Positions 16,311 through 24,053 of a DNA stretch of 61,899 bases are shown here, in pieces. Every line of letters starts with the position of its first letter. Within the stretch, counting starts at the first letter, position 1. The notes beneath the pieces were generated by a model that saw only the letters and a list, made by a program, of their open reading frames with translations, made no database searches and was not told the origin of the DNA. The stretch is from JBBTSQ01 sp039795895 (GTDB taxonomy: Bacteria > Patescibacteriota > Minisyncoccia > Phycocordibacterales > JBAYGS01), in contig JBDKKW010000003.1 of assembly GCA_039795895.1 (NCBI GenBank), positions 1 through 61,899 of the forward strand. Direction: 5' to 3'. Both the position numbers and the translations under genes were made by a program.

Positions 16311-17282
16311 ATGAAAAAAGTATTTATCACACGACGTATTCCAGAGGTAGGTATTAAAATGCTTACTGATAGAGGCTATGCAGTGACAGTCAGCGCAAAA
16401 GATCGACCACTTGAGAAAAAAGAGTTGCTAAAGATTTTAAAAAAGGGTGCATATGATGCAGTGCTTACCTTACTCACTGATCCGATAGACAAAGAGGTGC
16501 TCGTCGCGGTATCTCCGACAGTAAAGATTTTTGCCAATTTTGCTATCGGCTTTAATAATATTGATGTCGAAGAAGCAAAAAAGAGAAATGTATATGTGAC
16601 CAATACTCCCGGTGGTGGAGCAGATCGCGTAGCTGAGCATACCTGGGCACTGATTCTCGCTCTGACTTGCCGGGTGACAGAAGGGGATGTCTATATGCGC
16701 AAGGGTAAGTTTAAGGGTTGGGACCCTATGATTTTCCATGGCACCAAACTCTCTGGGAAAATGCTAGGGATTATCGGTACCGGACGCATTGGTGCGGATG
16801 TGGCTCACCGAGCGGTCAATGGCTTCGGGATGAAGCTTGCGTACTATGATGTAAGGCGAAATGAGGAGCTTGAGAAAAGTTTTGGCGCGGTATTTTGCGC
16901 AACTCCTGAAGAGGTATTGAAAATCGCCGATGTGGTTTCGATTCATGTACCACTCTTGCCTTCAACACACCACTTGATCAACGCCGAGCGTCTGGCGTTG
17001 ATGAAAAAGACCGCGTACTTGGTAAATACTTCTCGTGGTCCGGTGGTAGATGAAAATGCTTTGGTAAAAGCGCTACAATTGGGCACTATCGCTGGTGCGG
17101 GACTTGATGTGTTTGAGTTTGAACCAAAACTCGCAAAAGGTTTGGCGAAACTTGCAAATGTCGTGCTCACTCCGCACATTGCTTCGGGTACTGCCGAAGC
17201 TCGTCATGAAATGGCGGTGCTTTCAGCTCAGAATATTATCGACACACTCGAGGGTAAGAAGCCAGCGAATCTCGTCTACTAA
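16311..17282 (+). CDS. D-isomer-specific 2-hydroxyacid dehydrogenase
   Basis: 323 residues, close to the glyoxylate/hydroxypyruvate reductase branch of the family. It reduces 2-keto acids with NAD(P)H. Visible: Rossmann loop GIIGTGRIGADVAHRA (about 151-166), catalytic Arg in NTSRGPVVDE (about 240), Glu in LDVFEFEP (about 268) and His in TPHIASGT (about 290). The exact substrate (glyoxylate, hydroxypyruvate, pyruvate) cannot be told. The start codon is fixed by the -10 box 8 nt upstream. The gene is monocistronic, with a new promoter after it. Confidence 0.9.
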   Translation: MKKVFITRRIPEVGIKMLTDRGYAVTVSAKDRPLEKKELLKILKKGAYDAVLTLLTDPIDKEVLVAVSPTVKIFANFAIGFNNIDVEEAKKRNVYVTNTPGGGADRVAEHTWALILALTCRVTEGDVYMRKGKFKGWDPMIFHGTKLSGKMLGIIGTGRIGADVAHRAVNGFGMKLAYYDVRRNEELEKSFGAVFCATPEEVLKIADVVSIHVPLLPSTHHLINAERLALMKKTAYLVNTSRGPVVDENALVKALQLGTIAGAGLDVFEFEPKLAKGLAKLANVVLTPHIASGTAEARHEMAVLSAQNIIDTLEGKKPANLVY

Positions 17283-17291
17283 ACTGTGTGG

Positions 17292-17297
17292 TATACT
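17292..17297 (+). promoter_or_regulatory. Extended -10 (TGGTATACT) for small membrane protein
   Basis: TATACT with upstream TGG, 26 nt before the ATG at 17324. Confidence 0.5.
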
Positions 17298-17323
17298 AAG
17301 GTATCACTTAATCTAAATAAAGT

Positions 17324-17530
17324 ATGAACGTTGAATTTAATGATTCAGGGATGGGAGGAGGATATACTGGCGGAAGCTACGGTCAACCGCAGTTTACTCC
17401 ACAGGGTGTGGGGATGGCTGGGTGGCTCATGAAGAAGGGGATTGTGAAAGATCAGCAAGGGGCGGATACGATGTTGCTCGGAGTGGCGATTGCTTTTTTT
17501 GTCCTTACGCTGATTACGATTTTTTGGTAA
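17324..17530 (+). CDS. Small single-pass membrane protein, Gly/Gln-rich N-terminus
   Basis: 68 residues. The N-terminal 30 are Gly/Tyr/Gln-rich (MGGGYTGGSYGQPQFTPQG). A basic patch (MKKGIVKDQQG) and one hydrophobic helix (MLLGVAIAFFVLTLITIFW) follow at the C-terminus. It is followed by a very strong terminator, so it is transcribed alone. Function unknown. Confidence 0.7.
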   Translation: MNVEFNDSGMGGGYTGGSYGQPQFTPQGVGMAGWLMKKGIVKDQQGADTMLLGVAIAFFVLTLITIFW

Positions 17531-17538
17531 ATTGATTT

Positions 17539-17601
17539 AAAAGCCCTCGAAAAATGTCGCCACTCGAGCCTCTCGGGGCAAGACATTTTTCGAGGGCTTT
17601 T
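17539..17601 (+). terminator. Long-stem terminator
   Basis: A perfect 20-bp stem (17539-17558 with 17582-17601) beginning AAAAGCCCTCG and ending CGAGGGCTTTT, with a 23-nt loop. Longer than a usual terminator stem. Confidence 0.8.
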
Positions 17602-17643
17602 ACTGTGCTTTTTGCAGTATACCCAATTAGACGTCATTTCCTC

Positions 17644-17671
17644 TTGCAATCTTCTTCAAAATCCGTATACT
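17644..17671 (+). promoter_or_regulatory. Promoter TTGCAA-16 nt-TATACT for rplY
   Basis: The -10 TATACT (17666-17671) is 7 nt before the ATG at 17679. One of the few leaderless starts here with a recognisable -35. Confidence 0.6.
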
Positions 17672-17678
17672 AGCCCGT

Positions 17679-18356
17679 ATGCTTACGTTAAAAGTATCTA
17701 AACGAAATTTGAAAGAAAAGCTCGAAACTATCCGAAAGGCGGGTAATATTCCAGCTGTTTTCTATGGCCCAAAGGAGAAATCAACTCCTATTACTATTAG
17801 TTTGGTAGATTTTAAAAAGGTGTGGAAGCAAGCCGGTGAGACTTCAGTGATTGAGCTCAAAGGTGAAGGAGTCGATGTACAAGCATTGATCCACGAGCTT
17901 GATCTTGATCCAGTGAAAAGTACGGTTCGACACGCAGACTTCTATGCGGTAGACAAGGATCAGAAAGTACGCATCCATGTGCCTCTCGAATTCGTCGGTG
18001 TTGCTCCTGCGGTAAAGGATCTTGGAGGTATCTTGATCAAAGTGCTCCACAGTTTGGAAATCGAGGCATTGCCAAAAGATTTGCCTCAGAAGATTGCCGT
18101 CGAGCTTTCGTTGCTCACCGCATTTGATAGTCGTATTTCTGCAAGAGAAATCAAACTTCCATCTGGCGTAACACTCGTTGCAAAACCAGAAGAGGTGATT
18201 GCAAACATCGCTCAGGTCAAGGAAGAAGTGGTTGAGGAAGCTCCAGCTGATGTGGCAAATATTGAAATCTCAGAGAAGCGTGGAAAGGAAGTGAAGGAAG
18301 GTGAAGCTCCAGCGGGTGATGCAAAGGCAGCTCCGGCGAAGGAAGCAAAGAAATAA
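17679..18356 (+). CDS. rplY: Ribosomal protein bL25, CTC form
   Basis: 225 residues. The N-terminal L25 5S-rRNA-binding domain covers about 1-92 (LEKLETIRKAGNIPAVFYG, LIHELDLDPVKSTVRHADF). The CTC/TL5 C-terminal beta domain is about 95-185. The last 40 residues are a low-complexity Glu/Ala/Lys tail (EVVEEAPADVANIE...APAKEAKK), common in CPR ribosomal proteins. It binds 5S rRNA in the large subunit. It is leaderless by promoter position and monocistronic. Confidence 0.95.
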   Translation: MLTLKVSKRNLKEKLETIRKAGNIPAVFYGPKEKSTPITISLVDFKKVWKQAGETSVIELKGEGVDVQALIHELDLDPVKSTVRHADFYAVDKDQKVRIHVPLEFVGVAPAVKDLGGILIKVLHSLEIEALPKDLPQKIAVELSLLTAFDSRISAREIKLPSGVTLVAKPEEVIANIAQVKEEVVEEAPADVANIEISEKRGKEVKEGEAPAGDAKAAPAKEAKK

Positions 18357-18367
18357 AGACTCACTCG

Positions 18368-18520
18368 AAATACTTGTGAGAGCAGCGAAAAAATCCCCCA
18401 GCAGGGGATTTTTTCTAATCCGCTCGCCTCAATGAGCACATTGACCTACTGGGTCTGCTCGTCGCATCAGAATGCGACACCATGCCCGCTCGGCTCCTCG
18501 CCCTACTCGCACAAGTATTT
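18368..18520. repeat. Structured intergenic element with 11-nt inverted ends (family with the 33.97-kb element)
   Basis: AAATACTTGTG (18368-18378) is inverted at 18510-18520. Inside are a terminator-type hairpin (18388-18414), a TCGCAT/ATGCGA hairpin, and on the minus strand GACCCAGTAGGT (18455-18444), then a CAATG-TGCT-CATTG hairpin, then AGGCG. The same motif with a different stem (GATTG-TACT-CAATC) is in the element at 33967-34112, which suggests conserved structure. Confidence 0.6.
18388..18414 (+). terminator. Terminator of rplY
   Basis: AAAAAATCCCC/GGGGATTTTTT stem with a 5-nt loop, ending in a T run. Confidence 0.8.
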
Positions 18521-18541
18521 TTCGTTCGTTATCGACAAGAG

Positions 18542-18574
18542 AAGGGTTAAAAATCGTGGCGATTTTTAACCCTT
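18542..18574. terminator. Terminator-like hairpin
   Basis: A perfect 15-bp stem AAGGGTTAAAAATCG/CGATTTTTAACCCTT with a 3-nt loop, between the structured element and the next promoter. Confidence 0.55.
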
Positions 18575-18614
18575 CTTCATATCTATCTTGCTAGAAGCTA
18601 GAAGCTTCTTCTGG

Positions 18615-18620
18615 TATACT
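18615..18620 (+). promoter_or_regulatory. Extended -10 (TGGTATACT) for the phosphatidyltransferase
   Basis: TATACT with upstream TGG, 7 nt before the ATG at 18628. Confidence 0.6.
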
Positions 18621-18627
18621 TCCCCCT

Positions 18628-19290
18628 ATGCCTACCCTCCAATCTTCTGATAGTCAAAAGCCTCCACGACGGATCAAAACGATGCTTGATCGGGTGCTCA
18701 ACTACAGTGAGGCTCGTGCCGCCTATTTTGCAAAGGTGACGCCAATCGACCGACTACTCGAGAAGACGGTCCTCAAATTGATTCCGGCTAGTATCACTCC
18801 AAATCAGATTACCGTGTTTCGATTTATTACGATTCCGTTTGTGATCGGACTGCTTTTGACTGGGCATTACACGCTCGGCACCATTGTGTTTATGCTGTCG
18901 GCATTTTCCGATATGCTCGATGGTGCTCGTGCACGAACGACCAATCACATCACAACCTGGGGGACCATTTGTGATCCACTTGCGGACAAGCTTTTGATTG
19001 GTAGTGTGGTGATTATTTTGGTATCAAAATTGATTAGTCCCGCTTTGATGTTGGCGATTATTTCTGTCGAGGCGCTGTTGATCGTGTCTTCATACTATCG
19101 ATTCAAGGGTAAGGCGGTGCCCGCAAAGACAGTGGGGAAGATCAAGATGACGCTACAGTGCCTTGGAATTATTTTCTTACTGTATTTTATTCTCTCAGGT
19201 GTAGCAATCTTTTTAATGATTGCTACATATACACTCTATTTGGCACTGATTTTTGCCCTCCTCTCGCTTTTGGTGTATCGTTCGGTATAA
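18628..19290 (+). CDS. CDP-alcohol phosphatidyltransferase family protein
   Basis: 220 residues, membrane-embedded. The family signature (D..DG..AR followed by G...D...D) is complete: SDMLDGARART followed by TWGTICDPLADK (about 95-122). Four to six hydrophobic helices are visible. The family moves a phosphatidyl group from CDP-diacylglycerol to an alcohol such as glycerol 3-phosphate or inositol. PgsA-like phosphatidylglycerophosphate synthesis is the likeliest role, but the acceptor cannot be read. The gene is followed directly by tRNA-Ser. Confidence 0.88.
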   Translation: MPTLQSSDSQKPPRRIKTMLDRVLNYSEARAAYFAKVTPIDRLLEKTVLKLIPASITPNQITVFRFITIPFVIGLLLTGHYTLGTIVFMLSAFSDMLDGARARTTNHITTWGTICDPLADKLLIGSVVIILVSKLISPALMLAIISVEALLIVSSYYRFKGKAVPAKTVGKIKMTLQCLGIIFLLYFILSGVAIFLMIATYTLYLALIFALLSLLVYRSV

Positions 19291-19305
19291 GTTGAATTAC
19301 ATATT

Positions 19306-19392
19306 GGAAAGGTGCCGGAGCGGTCTAACGGGCAGTCCTGGAAAGACTGTGTATCAGAAATGGTACCGCGAGTTCGAATCTCGCCCTTTCCG
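19306..19392 (+). tRNA. tRNA-Ser(GGA)
   Basis: Cloverleaf: acceptor GGAAAGG/CCTTTCC, anticodon stem CAGTC/GACTG around loop CTGGAAA (anticodon GGA), long variable arm with GTATC/GGTAC pairing, T-arm GCGAG-TTCGAAT-CTCGC, discriminator G. CCA is not encoded. Confidence 0.93.
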
Positions 19393-19640
19393 CAAAATAA
19401 ATATTACCTAGGGTGATTTTATTTTGCGGTAGGAAAAACTGCTGGAGAGCAGTTGTGCGCGAGATTCGAAGCCTGATTGAGTATTTTCTTAAGCTCTTTT
19501 TAAGAGCACAAAGAAAATCCAATCAGGGTACTGAAACTGTAAGTTTCGAAACTCTCGCTCCTTCCGCCTTGCACAAGAGAAAGCGTGTAAGGAGTAATTT
19601 CCTTCAAGGGTTCAAATCCCTTACCTTCCGCCAAAATGAT
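19393..19640. repeat. tRNA 3'-end-derived structured tract after tRNA-Ser
   Basis: GATTTTATTTTGCGG (19415-19429) can pair back to the tRNA end and its tail. GCGAGATTCGAA (19459-19470) is an exact inverted copy of the 12-nt T-arm segment 19373-19384. Between them is an extra hairpin (AACTGCT/AGCAGTT). A nested hairpin follows (CCTGATTG...CAATCAGG). At 19606-19633 is a forward tRNA 3' half (T-arm AAGGG-TTCAAAT-CCCTT, then ACCTTCCGCCA) from a different serine-type tRNA, without a matching 5' half. Confidence 0.6.
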
Positions 19641-19655
19641 ACTCGAGGAATAAAT

Positions 19656-20015
19656 CTAAATAATCTCCTCTCTCTCCAGCTTGTCCGCTGCATCTGGACT
19701 TGAGATGGGTTTACTCATGATCATTAGGCGCATCAGTCCTGTGGCGATTAGCCAGTAGACAAACATGGCAAGGAGGGTGGTCCACTCAAACGTGCCATCG
19801 GGAGTGTTGGAGACTTGAAAGACGGTGAGAAATGGCGATGCCAACGGCAAAGATATGCTGTAGACAAAAGCACTAAATTGCGCGAAGGGATTGGCGCCGA
19901 GAAATTTCAGTGCAAATCGAAAGATGAGGGTGATTTCAATCATACCAAGCACGGACCAAATCACTTGGCTGGTTCGAAACATTGGTCGGGTACTTTGGTA
20001 GATATGAGGGTTCAT
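19656..20015 (-). CDS. YggT-family membrane protein
   Basis: 119 residues. Helices lie at about 18-38 (VIWSVLGMIEITLIFRFALKF) and 75-98 (LLAMFVYWLIATGLMRLM). The YggT-type stretch FRFALKFLGANPFAQF...LASPFLTVF is clear. YggT proteins are small integral membrane proteins linked to osmotic tolerance and, in some bacteria, cell division; the role here is unknown. The start is supported by TACAAT 8 nt upstream. Confidence 0.78.
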   Translation of the reverse strand: MNPHIYQSTRPMFRTSQVIWSVLGMIEITLIFRFALKFLGANPFAQFSAFVYSISLPLASPFLTVFQVSNTPDGTFEWTTLLAMFVYWLIATGLMRLMIMSKPISSPDAADKLEREEII

Positions 20016-20023
20016 GGTGATGT

Positions 20024-20029
20024 ATTGTA
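20024..20029 (-). promoter_or_regulatory. -10 box TACAAT for yggT-like gene
   Basis: TACAAT on the minus strand, 8 nt before the ATG at 20015; leaderless geometry. Confidence 0.5.
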
Positions 20030-20065
20030 TGTGTTACTTACAACGACGAATGGGGCGGAGAATGA

Positions 20066-20689
20066 TTACAATGTTTGAGAGGCAGGAAAGTATTGATCCG
20101 AAAAGACCACTAGTCGGTCGGTGTATTCATGTGTGATCGGATTCCAATCGCCTTTGCAAGTAATCAAGTTGAGATGTACTTTTTTGTCGGTAGTGGTGAG
20201 GGCTACACTTGCGTCGGCGGTTTGATTGTAGACAGCGACTTTACGTACGATAAAGGTAGTGACTACTCCAACTTCATCTGTTACTGAAATGAGATCTCCT
20301 ATCGTAAGGGAGTGTAGATTGTCGAATGCTGCCGGGATGCCATCTTTCCATCCGAAATGACCGTCGATGACTGATACACCGATTTCCCCCGGCCGACGAC
20401 TCAGCGTAAACCATCCGACATGTGCAGGATCTTTCGGTGTATCGAGAATCTTTTTGGAGGTAAGGCTGATTGATTCGATGGCGGTATCAAGACCAATTTT
20501 TGAAATCAAGAGTCGGATAGGAACGCCGGGCTGTGTATGTGCGGGTGCCACGGAAGCGACGAGCTCGCTTGGATGTATGGCGTATGCGTACTGTTTGTAT
20601 GAGTTTCCAAAAAAGAATACATAGACAAGAGATGTGGCACAACATAGTGCAAAAACCGCTTGGACTCTCAGGGTAATTGTAGAACGCAT
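20066..20689 (-). CDS. Sortase (class E/F-like)
   Basis: 207 residues. An N-terminal signal anchor (VQAVFALCCATSLVYVFFFG) is followed by the sortase beta-barrel. Catalytic residues are visible as His in VIDGHFGW (about 120), Cys in LITCKGDW (about 180) and Arg in YTDRLVVF (about 194). It would cut a sorting motif and join the protein to an amine on the envelope. The chosen ATG follows the upstream stop by 10 nt; a longer frame to 20725 overlaps the upstream gene. The upstream gene encodes a candidate substrate. Confidence 0.87.
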   Translation of the reverse strand: MRSTITLRVQAVFALCCATSLVYVFFFGNSYKQYAYAIHPSELVASVAPAHTQPGVPIRLLISKIGLDTAIESISLTSKKILDTPKDPAHVGWFTLSRRPGEIGVSVIDGHFGWKDGIPAAFDNLHSLTIGDLISVTDEVGVVTTFIVRKVAVYNQTADASVALTTTDKKVHLNLITCKGDWNPITHEYTDRLVVFSDQYFPASQTL

Positions 20690-20699
20690 AGGAGGGGAG

Positions 20700-21683
20700 T
20701 TATTCTGCCGACACTCGTGCGTCACAATAATTTTTTTCTAGTTCTTGTGGAGGCAATCCGGTATTGGGGAATTGAGGAATGAAATCTGGTGGCACAAAGG
20801 CTATGGTCGCTGTCGGTACTGCGGTGACGATTGTGGTGGTAGCAACAGGCACGGTGGCGACCGCGGTGGCGTAGGCATCCCAACCGTTGGCTGAGCCATG
20901 TGTGGTGGCGATGTTGGTTTCGGTCTGGGACACCAATTTTGTGCAGGTGTAAATCCAGGTTTCAGTAGTGTCGAGTATTTTGTCAGAATTGCTGTCGCCT
21001 GAGACAAAAGTGACCGGAGTACATTTGTCATCCTTTACCCAGACGCCATTGAGCGCGCTGGTCCCTCCATTTTTTACAACATAGGTGTAGGTGACGGATC
21101 CGGGACCTGTGGGGAGTGAGTCTGGGGTAGGAATCTTGGTAAGAGTGATCACTGGTGGGGGCACAAACCCTCCGCCACCACCACTTGGGGTGGGAATAGA
21201 TGGAGGCGGTGGAGGAGTTGCGATGATGGTGAGATTGAGTCCTTGAAAACCGCCCCCGACACTATCGGTGTTGTTTTGATGAATGGTGCCGGTATCGACA
21301 GCGGTGGCGGTCAGGGTGCCGTCTGGTTTGATATCTATGGCGCGAACGATGTAGGTGGTGATGTTTGCGTAGGTATCGAGCTGGGTGTTTGCAAGCGCGG
21401 TACGAAGCAGAGTGATTGGGTGTGGTACGCCATCGGGAGTGACTAGGGTTGCAACAATATCAGTGGCATCACATACCACTGGACCAACTCCTGTGCCGTT
21501 AAACACATCTACGCTGTATATGATGCTGTCGCCGACGTGCACTTGAGGGTTGTCGGTGTATAGACTAATGCCTAGGCCACTTCCAGAACATCCCACAGGA
21601 TTTCGGTGAGCGAATGTGGTGAATGGGAGTGCGAGGCTCAGTGTACAAAAGAGGATGATGGTCTGGATTCTTGAATTGTTCAT
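20700..21683 (-). CDS. Secreted protein with DUF11-like repeat and FPNTG motif, probable sortase substrate
   Basis: 327 residues. Signal peptide (MNNSRIQTIILFCTLSLALPFTTFA), a beta-rich region (about 35-160), a Pro/Gly-rich linker (PPPPPSIPTPSGGGGG), and a DUF11-type repeat (about 190-285: SVTYTYVVKNGGTSALNGV, DTTETWIYTC). FPNTG occurs 25 residues before the end, but no hydrophobic helix or basic tail follows, as a normal sorting signal would have. The coding sequence ends just after an A7 run; a one-base slip there would fuse it into the frame of the downstream sortase and its membrane anchor. Confidence 0.75.
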   Translation of the reverse strand: MNNSRIQTIILFCTLSLALPFTTFAHRNPVGCSGSGLGISLYTDNPQVHVGDSIIYSVDVFNGTGVGPVVCDATDIVATLVTPDGVPHPITLLRTALANTQLDTYANITTYIVRAIDIKPDGTLTATAVDTGTIHQNNTDSVGGGFQGLNLTIIATPPPPPSIPTPSGGGGGFVPPPVITLTKIPTPDSLPTGPGSVTYTYVVKNGGTSALNGVWVKDDKCTPVTFVSGDSNSDKILDTTETWIYTCTKLVSQTETNIATTHGSANGWDAYATAVATVPVATTTIVTAVPTATIAFVPPDFIPQFPNTGLPPQELEKNYCDARVSAE

Positions 21684-21756
21684 ACTGCTTCTGCCGTATG
21701 ATTGCCCGGGTTATTACACAAAGGTCAAAACCTGTGGGTTGATTTGGCGGGTGCGC

Positions 21757-22299
21757 TTATACGATTGGAAACGGTGACACGATTGGGGAGTAGAGTAGTT
21801 TTAATTTCTCTAGTCCGCGATGTGCTTGGACAGCGAGTGCATTTTGTGAGGTGCCCGTAATCAGCGACATCTCTTTGAGAGACAAATCTTGCACATAGCG
21901 CATACGCATTACTTTTTGGTACTTGAGGGGGAGTTGTTGAATGAGGAGAATGGCTTTTTTACCGTCGAGGAAATTGAATAGCTGTCCAGAAGTGCTTTCG
22001 CTGGCGGTCGGATCATATCCTTTTTCGATCAAGACATCGAGTGAGCCGGTCTTGTGTTTTCGGTATTGATCGATAATGAGATGGTTGAGTACGTGATAGA
22101 GAAAGGATTTCATTACATCCACCTTGCCTCCTTTGACCAAGTATTTCCAGGTTTTTAAAAATGTATCTTGTACAAGGTCTTCGCCGATCTCGTGATCGTG
22201 TACTTTGAAGTAGGCATGTGAATTGAGACCTTTTTCAAATTCATGATGCGCTAGCGCAAGGAATCCCTGTTGTTCAGTCTTTTGAGTTGGTGTCATCAT
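21757..22299 (-). CDS. RNA polymerase sigma factor, sigma-70 family (ECF-like)
   Basis: 180 residues from the MMTPTQ start; a longer frame to 22371 is possible. Region 2 is at about 25-95 (EDLVQDTFLKTWKYL, SFLYHVLNHLIIDQYRKHK). Region 4 is at about 120-170 (LPLKYQKVMRMRYVQDLSLKEMS, TSQNALAVQAHRGLEKLK). This is the two-domain plan of ECF sigma factors. It would redirect RNA polymerase to a small regulon. No anti-sigma gene is adjacent; the divergent neighbour is a PAS-domain protein. Confidence 0.88.
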   Translation of the reverse strand: MMTPTQKTEQQGFLALAHHEFEKGLNSHAYFKVHDHEIGEDLVQDTFLKTWKYLVKGGKVDVMKSFLYHVLNHLIIDQYRKHKTGSLDVLIEKGYDPTASESTSGQLFNFLDGKKAILLIQQLPLKYQKVMRMRYVQDLSLKEMSLITGTSQNALAVQAHRGLEKLKLLYSPIVSPFPIV

Positions 22300-22533
22300 A
22301 TATAAGTGAGGGCGAGTAGGGCTGATTTCTATTACAGAAAAAGCCGATACATTACAGATCAATTTCTGCATGGGCGATTCCGGCTATATTCTTAGGCCTA
22401 CAATCTGCGAGACAGAGTAAATGTCTCATTACAAACAGGTTATTACATGGAGTGGCTAACTTGAGCTCAAACTATAGCATAGTATCTAAATAATAGCTTG
22501 TAATCTCGCGAGGGAGACATCGGCTTTGGTGGT

Positions 22534-23115
22534 ATGAGAAAAATTAACACCACTGGAGTACAAATACCAAAGGAAATTGAGGCTGAGTTTGTGGAGCGAT
22601 TGTGGGAAAAAAGTTGGGAATATATTAAGACGGTGGTCGATGTGGTGCGAGAGCCAGTTTTAATTTTAGATAAAGATCTTCGGGTGATGACCGCCAATGA
22701 ATCCTTTTACCGTATTTTTCAAGTAGAACATAAAGATACTGAAAGTAATGTAGTCTACAAGTTGGGAAATGGTCAGTGGAACATCCCAGCACTTCGAAAG
22801 TTGCTCGAAGACATTTTGCCTCAAAATACTTTTTTTAAGGGGTTTGAGGTTGACCATGAGTTTCCGTTTATTGGACGTAAAGTAATGATTTTGAATGCGC
22901 GACAGATTCATTTTAAGGAAGATTCAACACTGAAGATCTTCCCACCGATTATTTTGCTTGCCATGGAAGATGTGACCGAGATGATGGTGGTGGCCGAGAC
23001 GCTTGCGGTGCATACCAAACAAATTCAGGCCAAGCTGACTGAGCGGACTATTAGATTGGAAATGCATATTCGAAAATTGGAAAAAGAAATTGAATCGCTA
23101 AAAGATCGTGAGTAG
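22534..23115 (+). CDS. PAS-domain protein with C-terminal coiled coil
   Basis: 193 residues. The PAS domain covers about 28-150 (VREPVLILDKDLRVMTAN, FYRIFQVEHKDTESN, LGNGQWNIPALRKLLEDIL). It resembles the PAS modules that accompany CheB/CheR-type and histidine-kinase proteins. A coiled coil (about 155-190) follows, then nothing: no kinase or other output domain. It is probably a sensory or adaptor subunit acting through a partner. It is divergent from the ECF-like sigma factor; a functional link is inference. Confidence 0.82.
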   Translation: MRKINTTGVQIPKEIEAEFVERLWEKSWEYIKTVVDVVREPVLILDKDLRVMTANESFYRIFQVEHKDTESNVVYKLGNGQWNIPALRKLLEDILPQNTFFKGFEVDHEFPFIGRKVMILNARQIHFKEDSTLKIFPPIILLAMEDVTEMMVVAETLAVHTKQIQAKLTERTIRLEMHIRKLEKEIESLKDRE

Positions 23116-23243
23116 GTGAATGTAATATCTTTTGAAATGAGACGTCTTTGTAAGTAAGAGGTATACCACGGGGAGGTCGGCTATAGTATCTCTACGACAT
23201 ATTACTTACTTCATTTAAAAATTATTCATAAACAAAAAATACT

Positions 23244-23906
23244 ATGACAAATACACAAGTAGCTTATACACGATTTCTTTCGATTGGTGCAATGACTGCA
23301 GTGCTCTTTTCAGTATTACTTACTTCAGCACAGCATGCTGATGCAGCAATTTCAGGAACGATGAATCTTGGGTCAAAAGGATCTCAGGTCACACAGCTTC
23401 AACAGTTTCTTGCGACTAATGCCTTTATTTACCCACAAGCAATCGTCACAGGCTTTTACGGCCCACTTACACAGTCTGCGGTCACGCAGTTCCAAGTAGC
23501 GTACGATCTTCCACAGGTTGGTCGTGTTGGACCGATGACCTTGGAGAAGATTAATGAAATTGTTTCTTCAGGATTGGGTCTTGATACAATAGCTCCAAAT
23601 ATGGGAAGTCTATCTGTACAGGCCAATCGTACTGACGCGACGATTAGTTGGTCAACCAGTGAGCTTGCTCGAGGACAGGTCTTCTATGATGTGAATCCAA
23701 TTCGATTTGATGAAGCTGAAAGTCATGCAGATGTACCATACGTGAGTGGTATCTTGGCTTCAAACAATACTGATTTTCGTGTAGCACAATCAGTATCGCT
23801 CACCAACCTTCAGCCGAACACGATCTACTACTATCTCGTTCGTGCGACCGATGGTTCAGGAAATATGACAATGACGGTTTCGAATATGTTTCGAACTAAT
23901 CAGTAA
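23244..23906 (+). CDS. Secreted peptidoglycan-binding protein with FnIII-like domain
   Basis: 220 residues. Signal peptide (FLSIGAMTAVLFSVLLTSAQHADA), PG_binding_1 domain at about 40-105 (LGSKGSQVTQLQQFLATN, GFYGPLTQSAVTQFQ, VGRVGPMTLEKIN), and a fibronectin/purple-acid-phosphatase-N-type beta domain at about 115-218 (DATISWSTSELARGQVFYD, LQPNTIYYYLVRATDGSGN). Likely located in the cell wall. It ends at a strong terminator. Confidence 0.87.
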   Translation: MTNTQVAYTRFLSIGAMTAVLFSVLLTSAQHADAAISGTMNLGSKGSQVTQLQQFLATNAFIYPQAIVTGFYGPLTQSAVTQFQVAYDLPQVGRVGPMTLEKINEIVSSGLGLDTIAPNMGSLSVQANRTDATISWSTSELARGQVFYDVNPIRFDEAESHADVPYVSGILASNNTDFRVAQSVSLTNLQPNTIYYYLVRATDGSGNMTMTVSNMFRTNQ

Positions 23907-23930
23907 TTGAGTCTGGAATAGTGAAGAAAA

Positions 23931-23969
23931 ACAGCCCCGCGTCCTTAAAAAAGGCGCGGGGCTGTTTTG
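23931..23969 (+). terminator. Terminator after peptidoglycan-binding gene
   Basis: ACAGCCCCGCG/CGCGGGGCTGT 11-bp stem followed by TTTTGTTT. Confidence 0.85.
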
Positions 23970-24053
23970 TTTGACATAGTATTTCAGTGATGTTAGGCTG
24001 TTTGAGGATCACTGTTCGGTATACAACAAACACACAGAAAGGGAAGTAAGAAT

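Noticed and set aside
20700..21683. Antisense Gly-rich frames over the Pro-rich linkers
   Set aside because: These are composition shadows of the Pro/Thr-rich coding strand, with no promoter or start support.
22377..23195. Shared CGGCTATA words upstream of the PAS and peptidoglycan-binding genes as an ECF promoter motif
   Set aside because: Only two loose matches (near 22380 and 23180) with different neighbours; too little to call a sigma-factor regulon.
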